Shown piece after piece: positions 48,007-56,729 of a stretch of 64,000 nucleotides of DNA. The position numbers and the translations under genes are program-made. A model generated the notes under the pieces. It had not been told where the DNA came from and made no database searches. It saw nothing but the letters and a program-made list of their open reading frames with translations. How positions within the stretch are numbered: the first letter of the stretch is position 1; every line of letters starts with the position of its first letter. Source of the DNA: Streptomyces diastaticus subsp. diastaticus (GTDB lineage: Bacteria > Actinomycetota > Actinomycetes > Streptomycetales > Streptomycetaceae); the NCBI RefSeq assembly GCF_011170125.1, contig NZ_BLLN01000001.1, positions 310,001 to 374,000 of the forward strand. The letters are read 5' to 3'.

Positions 48007-49353
48007 ATGACTCAGCAGGGGGTGCGCTGGGCGGCGGAGCAGGTGCTCGCACTTGCTCCTGACGCCGCGTCGCGCAAAGCGGGAAGCAAACTCGGCACTT
48101 CGGGACCGTGGTCCGAGGCCGGATGTTCGAACGAGGGAGCGGTATGGGGCCTGTGCAGGGGCAGCGGCAGCAAGCCCTACCGGACGGTCGTCGACACGAC
48201 CGGTCCGGCGTACCAGTGCAGCTGCCCGAGCCGGAAGTTCCCGTGCAAGCACGCGCTCGGGCTGCTCCTCCTGTGGAGTGACCCGCAGGGGCCGGTGGCG
48301 CCCGGCGGCGGGGAGCGGGCACCCGACTGGGCCCGCACCTGGCTGGCGGGGCGCGCGGAACGCACCGTGAAGAAGAAGGCCGCCACGGTCACGCCCGCCG
48401 GCTCCGAGGCGGCGCGCAGGCGCGCCGAGCAGCGCGGCGAGCGGGTCTCGGCGGGCGCCACCGAGCTGGAGCAGCGGCTGGAGGACCTGCTGCGCGGAGG
48501 CCTCGCCGCGGCCGAGCAGTCCGGGTACTCCCTCTGGGAGGAGACGGCGGCCCGCATGGTCGACGCGCAGGCGCCAGGACTGGCCGCGCGTGTCCGGGAG
48601 CTGGGCGCCATTCCCGGTTCGGGGCCGGGCTGGCCGGTGCGGCTCCTGGAGGAGACCTCCCTGCTGTACCTGCTGGTGCGCGCCCGCGGCCGGCAGGCCG
48701 AGCTGCCCGCGGAGCTCTCCTCGGTGGTGGGCGCGCGCCTGGGGCTGCCGGTGCGTGCGGAGGGGCCACCGCTCCGGGACACCTGGCTGGTCCTCGCGCA
48801 GTACGACACTGCCGACGCCCGCCTGACCACCCGCCGCGCCTGGCTGCACGGCACCGGCTCCGGCCGCACCGCCCTGGTCCTCTCCTACGGGGCCGCCGGA
48901 AGAGCCCCGGAACTGACCCTCCCGGCCGGTCTGGCGGTCGAGGCGGAGCTGACCTGGTTCCCGACCGGCGCCGGGTGGCGGGCCGAGTTGGGCGAGCGGT
49001 TCGGTGCGCCGGCCGCGCCGCTGTCACGCCCCACGGGGGTGGACGTGACGGAAGCGCTCGGCCGGTACGGGCGAGCAGTGCGGGAGGACCCGTGGGCGCC
49101 GCGCTGCCCGGTCACCCTCGGCCCCGTCATACCGGCGCCGCTGCCCGACGGCCGGGGCTGGCAGCTCGCCGCCCCGGACGGCTCCGCTGCCCTCCCGCTG
49201 AGCGCCACCGCCGTCGCGAACCAGGGCCTGTGGCGGCTGCTGGCCCTCTCCGGCGGCGCACCGCTCACCGTCTTCGGCGAGTGCGGACACCGGGGGTTCA
49301 CGCCGCTGGCCGCCTGGGTGGAGGGGGACGAGGCGGTGGTGTCGCTGAGCTGA
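48007..49353 (+). CDS. SWIM zinc-finger protein
   Basis: This 448-aa protein has a SWIM zinc-binding motif near the N-terminus: YQCSCPSRKFPCKH with C71, C73, C80 and H82 (CxC-x6-CxH). SWIM domains bind DNA or protein. The remainder (100-448) is a helical region and a beta-rich region that I do not recognise. The gene starts at ATG 48007 with no ribosome site, only 7 nt after the TACGTT -10, so it is probably translated from a leaderless transcript. It pairs with the DUF5691 gene downstream and is divergent from MoxR-DUF5682-VWA. Confidence 0.85.
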   Translation: MTQQGVRWAAEQVLALAPDAASRKAGSKLGTSGPWSEAGCSNEGAVWGLCRGSGSKPYRTVVDTTGPAYQCSCPSRKFPCKHALGLLLLWSDPQGPVAPGGGERAPDWARTWLAGRAERTVKKKAATVTPAGSEAARRRAEQRGERVSAGATELEQRLEDLLRGGLAAAEQSGYSLWEETAARMVDAQAPGLAARVRELGAIPGSGPGWPVRLLEETSLLYLLVRARGRQAELPAELSSVVGARLGLPVRAEGPPLRDTWLVLAQYDTADARLTTRRAWLHGTGSGRTALVLSYGAAGRAPELTLPAGLAVEAELTWFPTGAGWRAELGERFGAPAAPLSRPTGVDVTEALGRYGRAVREDPWAPRCPVTLGPVIPAPLPDGRGWQLAAPDGSAALPLSATAVANQGLWRLLALSGGAPLTVFGECGHRGFTPLAAWVEGDEAVVSLS

Positions 49354-49381
49354 GGACGCCGGTCCCGGTAGCCCGGCGTCC
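49354..49381 (+). terminator. Hairpin directly after SWIM gene
   Basis: GGACGCCGG and CCGGCGTCC pair perfectly with a 10-nt loop starting at the base after the stop codon. Confidence 0.5.
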
Positions 49382-49822
49382 CGGTCGGACCGGCTCGCCG
49401 CAGCGTGGGCGGTCGGTGCCGGTCCGGTCCCCCGGCCGTGGAGACGGCGGCCGTGAAGGGGAGCGGCCGGTGCAGGCGGACGAGCGGCCGGCGACCGGCG
49501 ATGCCGTCGGGTCCCCGGTCGGAGGCTCACCGCCGACGGGGCCCCGGTTGCCGAGGGCCACGGGAACCGTTGGCCGGGCGGCCGTCGGCGCGGAGCCCGC
49601 CGTCGCGCCGCCCGAGCGGCACGACGGCGGGCGGGCGGGGCCCGGCCCGGGACCGCGCCACCCGTGCGGTGTGAGCCGTACCGCCCGCACAGAAGACACC
49701 GGGGCATTCCCACCCGGGTGCCCCGCCCGCACCAACCACGGCCCGTGTCCGAGGCCGGTACGAGCGGAAGTCAGGGACGGAGACAGCACGTGGCGAGGAC
49801 TGAGGAAAGAGGAGGCACACCG
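49354..49822. other. Spacer between SWIM and DUF5691 genes
   Basis: This 469-bp gap starts with a 9-bp perfect hairpin (49354-49362 with 49373-49381) directly after the SWIM stop, which may be a terminator or attenuator. The rest is GC-rich with no gene. The GAGGAGG ribosome site of the next gene is at its end. Confidence 0.5.
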
Positions 49823-51556
49823 GTGCGGAGCACGGTGAAGACGCGAGACGCGACAGCGCGCGCGACAGCAGGCGCGACAGCAGGCGCGACCCGGGAGACC
49901 GGGACCCGCGGGCCGGAAACCGCCGGGCCCCTCGACCCGGTCGGCGCTCCCACCCCTCGCTCCCTCCCCTGGGAGGAGCTGGTGAAGACCGCTCTGCTCG
50001 GGACCGATCGCCGGGCGAACCCGCAGACCGCGAGCGCGGGCGGGAGCGCGCCAGGAGCGCTGCTCGCGGCGGCCGCCGTGCGGACGGTACGGCGCCGGGC
50101 CGGCCTGCGACCGGCTGCTCCCGCCGCGCCGTTCCCGCCGCCGGCGAGAGCGGACGACCGGCCGCCGCTGCCCCGGGCCGCGCGCAACCGGCTGGCGCAG
50201 CTACTGGCCGTCCGGGCGGCCGGGGGCGCGGACCGCAGGGGTACGGCGCCGGATCTCACGGAGTTGTTGCCGCAGTGGCTGGCCACCGCGCTTCAGCAGG
50301 GGTACGCCGCACCGCACGAACTGCTCCCCGCCCTGTTGGACGCCGCGCGGGCGCGCACCGATCTGCGGCCGGCCGCACTGGCCTTCGCCGGGCCTCGCGC
50401 CCTGTGGCTGGCGCAGCTCAATCCGGCCTGGCGGTTCGCGCTGCGCGGGGCGCCGGGCGGGGCGGCCGGCAGCCCTTCGCCGGACGACGCGGAGGGCGTG
50501 GCGCGGCTGTGGGACGAGGGGCTGTTCGCCGAACGCGCCGCACTGCTGGGCGCGTTGCGGGAGCGTGACCCCGCCCGGGCCAGGGAACTCCTCGCCTCGA
50601 CCTGGCGTACCGAGCGCGCCGAGGACCGCCTGCTCTTCCTGGACTCCCTGCGGGCCGGACTCAGCGAGGCGGACGAGCCCTTCCTCGACGAGGCGTTGGC
50701 GGACCGCAGCCGTAACGTCCGCTCGACCGCGGCCGAGTTGCTCTCCTCGCTGCCGGGGTCGGCGCTGGCCGGACGGATGGCGGAGCGGGCCGCCTCCTGC
50801 GTCAGCCTCGCCCTGAGCGGCGAACCGCGGATCACGGTGGAGGCCCCGCACGAGTGCGACGCGGGGATGGAGCGCGACGGCGTCACCGCCAAGCCGCCCG
50901 CCAATCGGGGGGAACGCTCCTGGTGGTTCGGGCAGTTGCTGGAAGCGGCACCGCTCGCGACCTGGCCCGGGCGACTGGGCGGGCGTACCCCCGAGGAGCT
51001 GGTGGCGCTGCCGGTGGACGAGGGGTGGCGGAGTGAGCTCCACGGTGCCTGGTGCCGGGCGGCGGTACGCCAGCAGGACGCGGGCTGGTCACGTGCCTTG
51101 CTGGGCGCGCCCGGCTCGCCCGTGGCGGAAGGGCCGGGAGCGGTCTCCCTCGCCGAGCGAGCCAGGCTGCTCGGCGCGTTGCCCACCGGGGAACGCGCGG
51201 ACTGGGTGGCGGGGTTCATCGCGGCGCACGGGCTCTCCGACTCGTTCCAGCTCCTCGCCACCTGCGCCGCCCCGTGGACCGGACCGCTCGGCGCGGCCGT
51301 GGTCGACGCGCTGACGACGGCCCGCCGGGCGGGCGGGTACCCGTGGAGCTACAGCGGCATCATGGGCCTGGCCGAGCGGTGCCTCGACCCGGCGGAGGCC
51401 ACCCGCCTCGCGGCGCTCACCCGGCCCGAACCGCCTGTGCTCGACCCTCCGGCCAACTCCACCACGGCCTACTGGACCGACGCCTTCGAACGCCTCACCG
51501 GCACCTTGCGCCTGCGAGAGGCCATGCACGCCGAACTGACCCGGGCCCCGGTATGA
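49823..51556 (+). CDS. DUF5691 family protein
   Basis: This 577-aa protein opens with a disordered stretch containing an ATAG repeat (12-bp tandem units around 49849-49890). An all-helical protein follows, with WEELVKTALLGTDRR, then repeats of ALAFAGPRALWLAQLNPAWRF and NVRSTAAELLSSLPGSALAGRMAERA (HEAT-like). I recall DUF5691 as regularly found with SWIM, MoxR, VWA and DUF5682 genes, which is the case here. HEAT-like structure suggests a scaffold. The start is GTG 49823, chosen for its GAGGAGG site 7 bp upstream. Confidence 0.8.
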   Translation: MRSTVKTRDATARATAGATAGATRETGTRGPETAGPLDPVGAPTPRSLPWEELVKTALLGTDRRANPQTASAGGSAPGALLAAAAVRTVRRRAGLRPAAPAAPFPPPARADDRPPLPRAARNRLAQLLAVRAAGGADRRGTAPDLTELLPQWLATALQQGYAAPHELLPALLDAARARTDLRPAALAFAGPRALWLAQLNPAWRFALRGAPGGAAGSPSPDDAEGVARLWDEGLFAERAALLGALRERDPARARELLASTWRTERAEDRLLFLDSLRAGLSEADEPFLDEALADRSRNVRSTAAELLSSLPGSALAGRMAERAASCVSLALSGEPRITVEAPHECDAGMERDGVTAKPPANRGERSWWFGQLLEAAPLATWPGRLGGRTPEELVALPVDEGWRSELHGAWCRAAVRQQDAGWSRALLGAPGSPVAEGPGAVSLAERARLLGALPTGERADWVAGFIAAHGLSDSFQLLATCAAPWTGPLGAAVVDALTTARRAGGYPWSYSGIMGLAERCLDPAEATRLAALTRPEPPVLDPPANSTTAYWTDAFERLTGTLRLREAMHAELTRAPV

Positions 51557-51703
51557 GGTCCGACCGCCGCCGGGCGAGACCTCCGGACCGGAAGAAGCGT
51601 GACGCGGCCGCCGCACCGGAAGACCGGGGCCGACCCGGTGGCCGGCCGCGGGAGCGCCCGGTCGAACCGGCTCCGCCCCCTCGCCCCTCCGCCTCGGTGA
51701 GCC

Positions 51704-52114
51704 CTACTTCGCCACGCCGATGTTGGCCCGGACCCACTCGACGATCGCCCCGGTGGTGGCCCCGGGCGTGAAGATCTCCGCCACACCCTTCTCCTTGAGC
51801 AGCGGGATGTCCTCCTCGGGAATGATCCCGCCGCCGAAGAGGCGGATGTCGGAGGCGTCACGTTCCGCGAGGAGTTCGACGACCTTGGCGAAGAGCGTGT
51901 TGTGGGCACCGGAGAGGACGGAGAGTCCGATGGCGTCCGCGTCCTCCTGGATGGCGGTGTCCACGATCTGCTCGGGCGTCTGGTGCAGCCCCGTGTAGAT
52001 GACCTCCATGCCCGCGTCACGCAGGGCCCTGGCGATGACCTTGGCCCCGCGGTCATGGCCGTCGAGCCCTGGCTTGGCCACCACCACGCGGATCGGTCCG
52101 GCTGCCACACCCAT
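51704..52114 (-). CDS. icmB: Cobalamin-binding subunit, probable isobutyryl-CoA mutase small subunit
   Basis: This 136-aa protein consists only of a B12-binding domain. It has the cobalamin motif DGHDRG (18-24 region; His20 is the Co ligand), SVLSGAHN and [11 protein letters not shown], and ends [13 protein letters not shown]. It should bind adenosylcobalamin and pair with a large mutase subunit (IcmA), which is not in this window. It interconverts isobutyryl- and n-butyryl-CoA if so; methylmalonyl-CoA mutase is the alternative. The ATG at 52114 has a GGAGG site 5 bp upstream. Confidence 0.85.
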   Translation of the reverse strand: MGVAAGPIRVVVAKPGLDGHDRGAKVIARALRDAGMEVIYTGLHQTPEQIVDTAIQEDADAIGLSVLSGAHNTLFAKVVELLAERDASDIRLFGGGIIPEEDIPLLKEKGVAEIFTPGATTGAIVEWVRANIGVAK

Positions 52115-52793
52115 CACTGCCTCCATGTAGCGAGATGTTCGCGCACCCTCACGGGCCGGAATGTGAACGAACGTTATCCCCAGCATCGCCCAACCGGCCG
52201 TTTCGGGGTGAGACGGGAGGGGGAAATCACACGCGGGAAGCGTCCGCCGGCTGTCCGACCGGCCCAGGAGCGGCGCGGCGGCCAAGAGCCGCAGCGGCAT
52301 TCGCGCACCCGCCACACACAACGTCCCGGTCATCGGCATCAGCCATCTCGCGCTCCCGGTCCACCCGGCAGTGGGCGGCCGCGCCGGTGCGGCGAGGGCC
52401 CTCGCCGCACCGCGGGGCAGCCGGGCGGCCGGACCGGAGGCCGCGGCCCGCCCGCGCCTTGCCCCAGGCGCGCCGGACAGCCTCACGGACCCCGCCGTCT
52501 GAGCCGCGCGCCGCCCGCCGAACGCCCCCACACCGCGCAACGCCTTGGCCATCACCTTGCGGTGGAGTCGCCCCGCCACGCCCGAAACACACCCTTCACC
52601 CCGGTTCGCCATCTCGCTCCCGTGTCGAGCGGGACTCGAATCGGCAACGGCCGCAACCATCAGGCGTCCCACCTGGCCCTCGCGCCACCGGACGCATTCG
52701 AACAGGAATCGAATCCCCGGCCAAGCCTGCGCCCGCCGTCCCCCGAAAGGCGACCGAATGCCCGTTTCTCAACACCAGGAAACCTGCCGAAGA

Positions 52794-52823
52794 TTGTCGG
52801 GTCCGCGAACCGGCGGGTACAGT
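52794..52823 (+). promoter_or_regulatory. Promoter of M23 peptidase gene
   Basis: -35 TTGTCG (52794-52799), an 18-bp spacer and -10 TACAGT (52818-52823) give transcription starting near 52830. Confidence 0.55.
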
Positions 52824-52841
52824 CGCCGCACTGCTCTGCCT

Positions 52842-52869
52842 CTGGGGGTGCCCCACGCCAGACCCCCAG
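52842..52869 (+). promoter_or_regulatory. Leader hairpin before M23 peptidase gene
   Basis: CTGGGGG (52842-52848) pairs with CCCCCAG (52863-52869), 14-nt loop, 28 bp before the GTG. It could affect translation or be another palindromic repeat. Confidence 0.4.
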
Positions 52870-52897
52870 CCCTGCTGTCGAGGCGAAAGAGAAGTTG

Positions 52898-54625
52898 GTG
52901 AACGACCGTCACCCGTCGGGGAGCACGCACACCCCCGACCCGGCTCCAGACGCCGACTACACGCAGTACGCCACGTACGACCAGCAGAACGCGCAGTTCG
53001 GCTACACCGGGTACGAGAGCTACAGCGCACCTGCCCCGGACACGGGCGCCTATGCGGGCGACCCCACCTACGGTTCCGGGATGAGCGGGCTCTACGGCAA
53101 CGCGGGTTACGCGACCGGGGCCTACGACACCGGCCAGTACGACGCCACCCAGTGGGCGGACGCCGGACAGGCGGCCACGCTGACCGAGCAGCACACCCGG
53201 ACGTTCGACCCGTACGCGGGCCAGGAGGCACAGCAGCCGCCTGCGCCGTACGACACGGGCACGTACGAGACGGGCACGTACGACACCTCCGGCAGCGGCA
53301 TCGCGTACGGCACCGGCACGTACGACACGACCGCCGCGTGGGCGGCCCCCGGCTACGAGCAGAGCGACCCCTCCGGCGCACCGGCCCAGACGACGGGCAC
53401 GTGGACGCCGCCGGGCACGTACGACGCCACCGGCCAGTTCGACACCGGCCAGTGGGACACGACGGGCCAGTGGGACACCGGCCAGTGGGGCACGGCGCAG
53501 CACTGGGACCAGGCCACCGGCGCCCCGGCCGAGCCGGAACAGCACACCTTCGACACGGCCGCGTTCGACACCGGCCAGTTCGAGACGGCCCAGCCCTACG
53601 AGACCGCCCCGTTCGAGGCGGTCCAGGAGACCACCGGGTACGCCACCGGGCAGTTCGACACCGGCGCCTGGCAGACGGCGGCCCACCTCGCCGACGGCGA
53701 GGCTCCCGGGGAGGTCCCCGGCGCCGGGCGCGCCGACGCCCCCGAGGACGAGGCGCCGCACGCCGACACGGCCGACGGCGGCGAGGGGGACGAACCCACC
53801 GACTACTACGACCCGTACGAGGACCACGAGGGTGCCGGTGACGGCCGGGCGGCGGTCGTCGGACGGCAGGTGTCCCGGGGCGGACGTTCCTCGCGGCGGC
53901 GGCAGCCCGCGAAGCGGTCGGCGCTGCTGACCGTGGCGGTGCCCTCGGTCTGCGTGATGGGCGTGACCGGGATCGCGGCGGCCTCCGTCGGCGACCTCGG
54001 CGGCGACGACCAGGACAAGGTGACGACGCAGGCGGCGCCGGACACCTCCGCGGTGAAGCCCGCCGTCGCCAACCGCACTCTCGACACCCAGCTCAGCAAC
54101 CTCCAGGCGGACGTGAGCAGTTTCGCGGACCGGGCCAGCCGGACCCAGGAGCGCATCGACCTGAAGGAGCGCCAGGAGCTCGCCCGGAAGAAGGCGGCCG
54201 AGGACGCCGCCCGCGCCGAGCGGCTGCGGCCGAAGTTCGCGCTACCGGTGGCGCAGCACGGTCTGAGCGCCTACTACGGCCAGGCCGGTATCAACTGGCT
54301 CTCCGTGCACACCGGCATCGACTTCCCCGTCTCGCACGGCACGCCCGTGATGGCGGCGACCGACGGCACGGTCCGCACCCAGTGGAACGGCGCCTACGGC
54401 AACATGGCCATCGTCACCGCCAAGGACGGTACGGAGACCTGGTACTGCCACCTGTCGAGCACCACGATGCAGAGCGGTGAGGTCAAGGCGGGCCAGACCA
54501 TCGGCCACGCCGGCACCTCCGGCAAGTCGACCGGGCCGCACCTGCACTTCGAGGTCCGCCCGGGCGGTGGCGCCTCCATCGACCCGCTGGCCTGGTTCCG
54601 CAGCCACGGACTCGACCCGCAGTAG
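52898..54625 (+). CDS. M23 family metallopeptidase with long disordered cytoplasmic tail
   Basis: This 575-aa protein has a low-complexity N-terminus (residues 1-310) of repeats such as YDTGTYETGTYD, FDTGQWDTTGQWD and YATGQFDTGAW. A basic patch (RGGRSSRRRQPAKR) and one membrane helix (LLTVAVPSVCVMGVTGIAAASV, about 343-364) follow, then a coiled-coil (395-440) and the LytM endopeptidase domain (445-575). The zinc ligands are H471 and D475 in HTGIDF and H550 in PHLHFE; H518 is also present. It should cleave peptidoglycan cross-links outside the membrane. The start is GTG 52898. Confidence 0.9.
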   Translation: MNDRHPSGSTHTPDPAPDADYTQYATYDQQNAQFGYTGYESYSAPAPDTGAYAGDPTYGSGMSGLYGNAGYATGAYDTGQYDATQWADAGQAATLTEQHTRTFDPYAGQEAQQPPAPYDTGTYETGTYDTSGSGIAYGTGTYDTTAAWAAPGYEQSDPSGAPAQTTGTWTPPGTYDATGQFDTGQWDTTGQWDTGQWGTAQHWDQATGAPAEPEQHTFDTAAFDTGQFETAQPYETAPFEAVQETTGYATGQFDTGAWQTAAHLADGEAPGEVPGAGRADAPEDEAPHADTADGGEGDEPTDYYDPYEDHEGAGDGRAAVVGRQVSRGGRSSRRRQPAKRSALLTVAVPSVCVMGVTGIAAASVGDLGGDDQDKVTTQAAPDTSAVKPAVANRTLDTQLSNLQADVSSFADRASRTQERIDLKERQELARKKAAEDAARAERLRPKFALPVAQHGLSAYYGQAGINWLSVHTGIDFPVSHGTPVMAATDGTVRTQWNGAYGNMAIVTAKDGTETWYCHLSSTTMQSGEVKAGQTIGHAGTSGKSTGPHLHFEVRPGGGASIDPLAWFRSHGLDPQ

Positions 54626-54643
54626 CCCGCGACCGCCCGTCCC

Positions 54644-55936
54644 TCAGCTTCCGGGACCGGGGGCCGCACCCCACTCCCAGGTGTCGACGACACGCGGCCG
54701 GACGCCGTCGCCCGCCTCGGGGTCGGGCAGGACGCCCTCCGGGTCGATCAGCGTGACGGCGTGGCCGTCGAGGGTGAGGCGGCGGACCGTCTCCAGGATC
54801 ATGCGGCGGGCGACGGAGTTGACCGAGTGGACCCGGGTGAGGTCGAGGCCGATCTCGTCGTGGCCTGGCGGGGTGTGGGCGATGCCGTGCACCAGGCGTT
54901 CGGCGCCCGCGAACTGGAGGGTGCCCTGGAGTTCGTGGACGAGGGCCGACCTGCTGCCCGGGCCGTGCAGGACACGGCCGCCGCGGAGCGCGGAGCGGGC
55001 CGGTGCGGGGGCCTCCATCAGGTGCAGGCCCATGTCGGCGGAGAGCCGTTCGCAGACCCGGACGCCGCGCACGCTGTTGCCGTGGCGGTCCAGGCGCGGG
55101 GAGAGGACGCCGATGCCGACCTGCCCGGGGAGCGCGCCCAGGATGCCGCCGGAGACACCGCTCTTGGCGGGGATGCCGACGGTGGTGACCCAGTCGCCGG
55201 CCGCGTCGTACATGCCGCAGGTCGTCATGACGCTGAGGACCTGGCGGACCACCTCCCGGCTGACCACCTGTTCGCCGGTGACGGGCTGCACGCCGCCGTT
55301 GGCGAGGGTGGCGGCCATCAGCGCCAGGTCGCGGGTGGTGACCAGCAGGGAGCACTGGCGGATGTAGTCCGCCACGACGCGGGGGGCGTCCTCCTCGATG
55401 ACCTCGTAACCGCGCAGCATGTGGGCGATGGCGAGGTTGCGGTGGGCGGTCCCCCACTCGGAGCGGCAGACCGCCTCGTCCACTTCCAGCCGCCGTCCGG
55501 CGAAGGCGGAGATGCCGGCGACGATCCGTTCGAACCGTTCCTCGCGCGGGGCACCGGGCGGCCCCGCGAGGGTGTGGGCGGTGAGGGCGCCGACGTTGAT
55601 CATCGGGTTGCGGGGGCGGGCCGACCCCTCTTCCAGCGACAGCTCGTTGAACGCCTCGCCCGAGGGCTCCACCCCGATCCTGGCCAGGACCGCCTCGCAG
55701 CCCCGGTCGGCGAGGGCCAGTGCGTAGACGAAGGGTTTGGAGATCGACTGGATGGTGAACGGGCTGCGGCTGTCGCCCGCCTCGTAGACCGTGCCGTCGA
55801 CCGCCGAGACGGCGACGGCGAGCTGCTCCGGGTCCGCCGCGGCCAGCTCGGGGACGTAGTCGGCGACGGCGCCCGCGCGGTCGTCCGCACAGTTGCGCAG
55901 GACCTCGTCCAGGTACTCGGGGATCGGTGACCGCAC
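54644..55936 (-). CDS. glsA: Glutaminase A with C-terminal STAS domain
   Basis: This 430-aa enzyme hydrolyses glutamine to glutamate and ammonia. It is of the serine-dependent beta-lactamase-like fold: the catalytic Ser-x-x-Lys is in SISKPFVYAL, followed by NPMINVGALTAH, CRSEWGTAHRNLAIAHML and TCGMYDAAGDWVTTVGIPAKSGVSGG. After about residue 310 comes a STAS domain (ALVHELQGTLQFAGAERLVHGIAH pattern) found in many actinobacterial GlsA. The start MRSPIPEYLDEVL at 55936 is natural. It is convergent with the M23 gene with an 18-bp gap and divergent from the DHFR-like gene. Confidence 0.92.
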   Translation of the reverse strand: MRSPIPEYLDEVLRNCADDRAGAVADYVPELAAADPEQLAVAVSAVDGTVYEAGDSRSPFTIQSISKPFVYALALADRGCEAVLARIGVEPSGEAFNELSLEEGSARPRNPMINVGALTAHTLAGPPGAPREERFERIVAGISAFAGRRLEVDEAVCRSEWGTAHRNLAIAHMLRGYEVIEEDAPRVVADYIRQCSLLVTTRDLALMAATLANGGVQPVTGEQVVSREVVRQVLSVMTTCGMYDAAGDWVTTVGIPAKSGVSGGILGALPGQVGIGVLSPRLDRHGNSVRGVRVCERLSADMGLHLMEAPAPARSALRGGRVLHGPGSRSALVHELQGTLQFAGAERLVHGIAHTPPGHDEIGLDLTRVHSVNSVARRMILETVRRLTLDGHAVTLIDPEGVLPDPEAGDGVRPRVVDTWEWGAAPGPGS

Positions 55937-56121
55937 GCCTCGCTCCTCCCGGCGGTCTGTCGGCGTGCCCCTCCGGCCGCCCCCGGGACCGCGCCCGCCC
56001 AGTCTCGGCGAGACCCGGCCGGAAACAGGGGCGCGACGCGATGATTCGGTGCCGCCTGACGGGTCTGTCCTGCGGCACCGTGTACGGAACCGCCGTACGC
56101 GCCGATCCCGGGAGTCCCGCC

Positions 56122-56718
56122 ATGCGCATCGTCATCACCGAGTTCGTCAGCCTCGACGGCGTCGTCCAGGCGCCCGGCGGCGCCGAGGAGGACACCGACG
56201 GCGGCTTCGCCCACGGCGGCTGGTCGGGCCCCTACTTCGACCCGGAGATCGTCGGCGGCGCCTGGGACTCGGTACTGGATAAGGCCGACGCCCTGCTCTA
56301 CGGCCGCCGCACCTGGCAGGGGATGGCGGCGGCCTGGCCGCGGCAGAAGGACGACCCGTTCGCCGACCGGATGAACGCGATCCGCAAGTACGTGGTCTCC
56401 GGCACGCTCGGCGAGGCGGACCTGACCTGGAACAACAGCACGCTGCTCGCCGGGGACCAGGCACTGGAGCTGATCCGCGAGCTGCGCGCGGGCCAGGGAC
56501 GCGACCTCCTGGTGCTGGGCAGCCCCTCACTGGCCCAAACGCTCCTCGCCGAGGGGCTGGCCGACGAGCTGAAGCTGATCGTCATGCCGGTGCTGCTCGG
56601 CGGCGGCAAGTCGCTCTACCCGGCCGACGGCGGCAAGCGCCCGCTGGAGCTGGTCTCCACCACGACCAGCCCCGCCGGCGTCAACGTCTGCACGTACCGG
56701 GTCCTGCACCAGGGCTGA
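56122..56718 (+). CDS. Dihydrofolate reductase family (RibD C-terminal-like) protein
   Basis: This 198-aa protein has the DHFR-like reductase fold. MRIVITEFVSLDGVVQAPGG starts it, then ADALLYGRRTWQGMAAAWP, KYVVSGTLGEADLTWNNSTLL and LLVLGSPSLAQTLLAEGLADELKLIVMPVLLGGGKSLYP (NADPH-binding region, in parts). It is not FolA. Such proteins are common in Streptomyces; the substrate is unknown. The ATG at 56122 has GGGAG upstream. It ends 11 bp before the stop of the convergent pcrA gene. Confidence 0.85.
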   Translation: MRIVITEFVSLDGVVQAPGGAEEDTDGGFAHGGWSGPYFDPEIVGGAWDSVLDKADALLYGRRTWQGMAAAWPRQKDDPFADRMNAIRKYVVSGTLGEADLTWNNSTLLAGDQALELIRELRAGQGRDLLVLGSPSLAQTLLAEGLADELKLIVMPVLLGGGKSLYPADGGKRPLELVSTTTSPAGVNVCTYRVLHQG

Positions 56719-56729
56719 CCCGGCCCGGG

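Larger units (their letters stand above)
52115..52897. other. Promoter and leader of the M23 peptidase gene
   Basis: This 783-bp gap contains the icmB promoter side at the left. On the right, TTGTCG-N18-TACAGT (52794-52823) is a good sigma-70-type promoter about 70 bp upstream of the M23 start, and a leader hairpin (52842-52869) follows it. The rest holds no supported gene. I looked for a ydaO-type riboswitch and did not find it. Confidence 0.5.

Noticed and set aside
49298..49789. Minus-strand frame in the SWIM-DUF5691 gap
   Set aside because: It overlaps the SWIM 3' end antisense, lacks a ribosome site and has GC-skewed composition only.
52227..52592. Minus-strand frame ending with a Cys-Gly-Gly-Cys segment upstream of the M23 gene
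   Set aside because: The CGGC motif is suggestive, but the start is undefined and the rest is low-complexity. I could not support a gene.
52630..52700. TTCGAATC-like strings that resemble tRNA T-loops
   Set aside because: No cloverleaf can be formed around them: no acceptor or anticodon stem of the right spacing is present.
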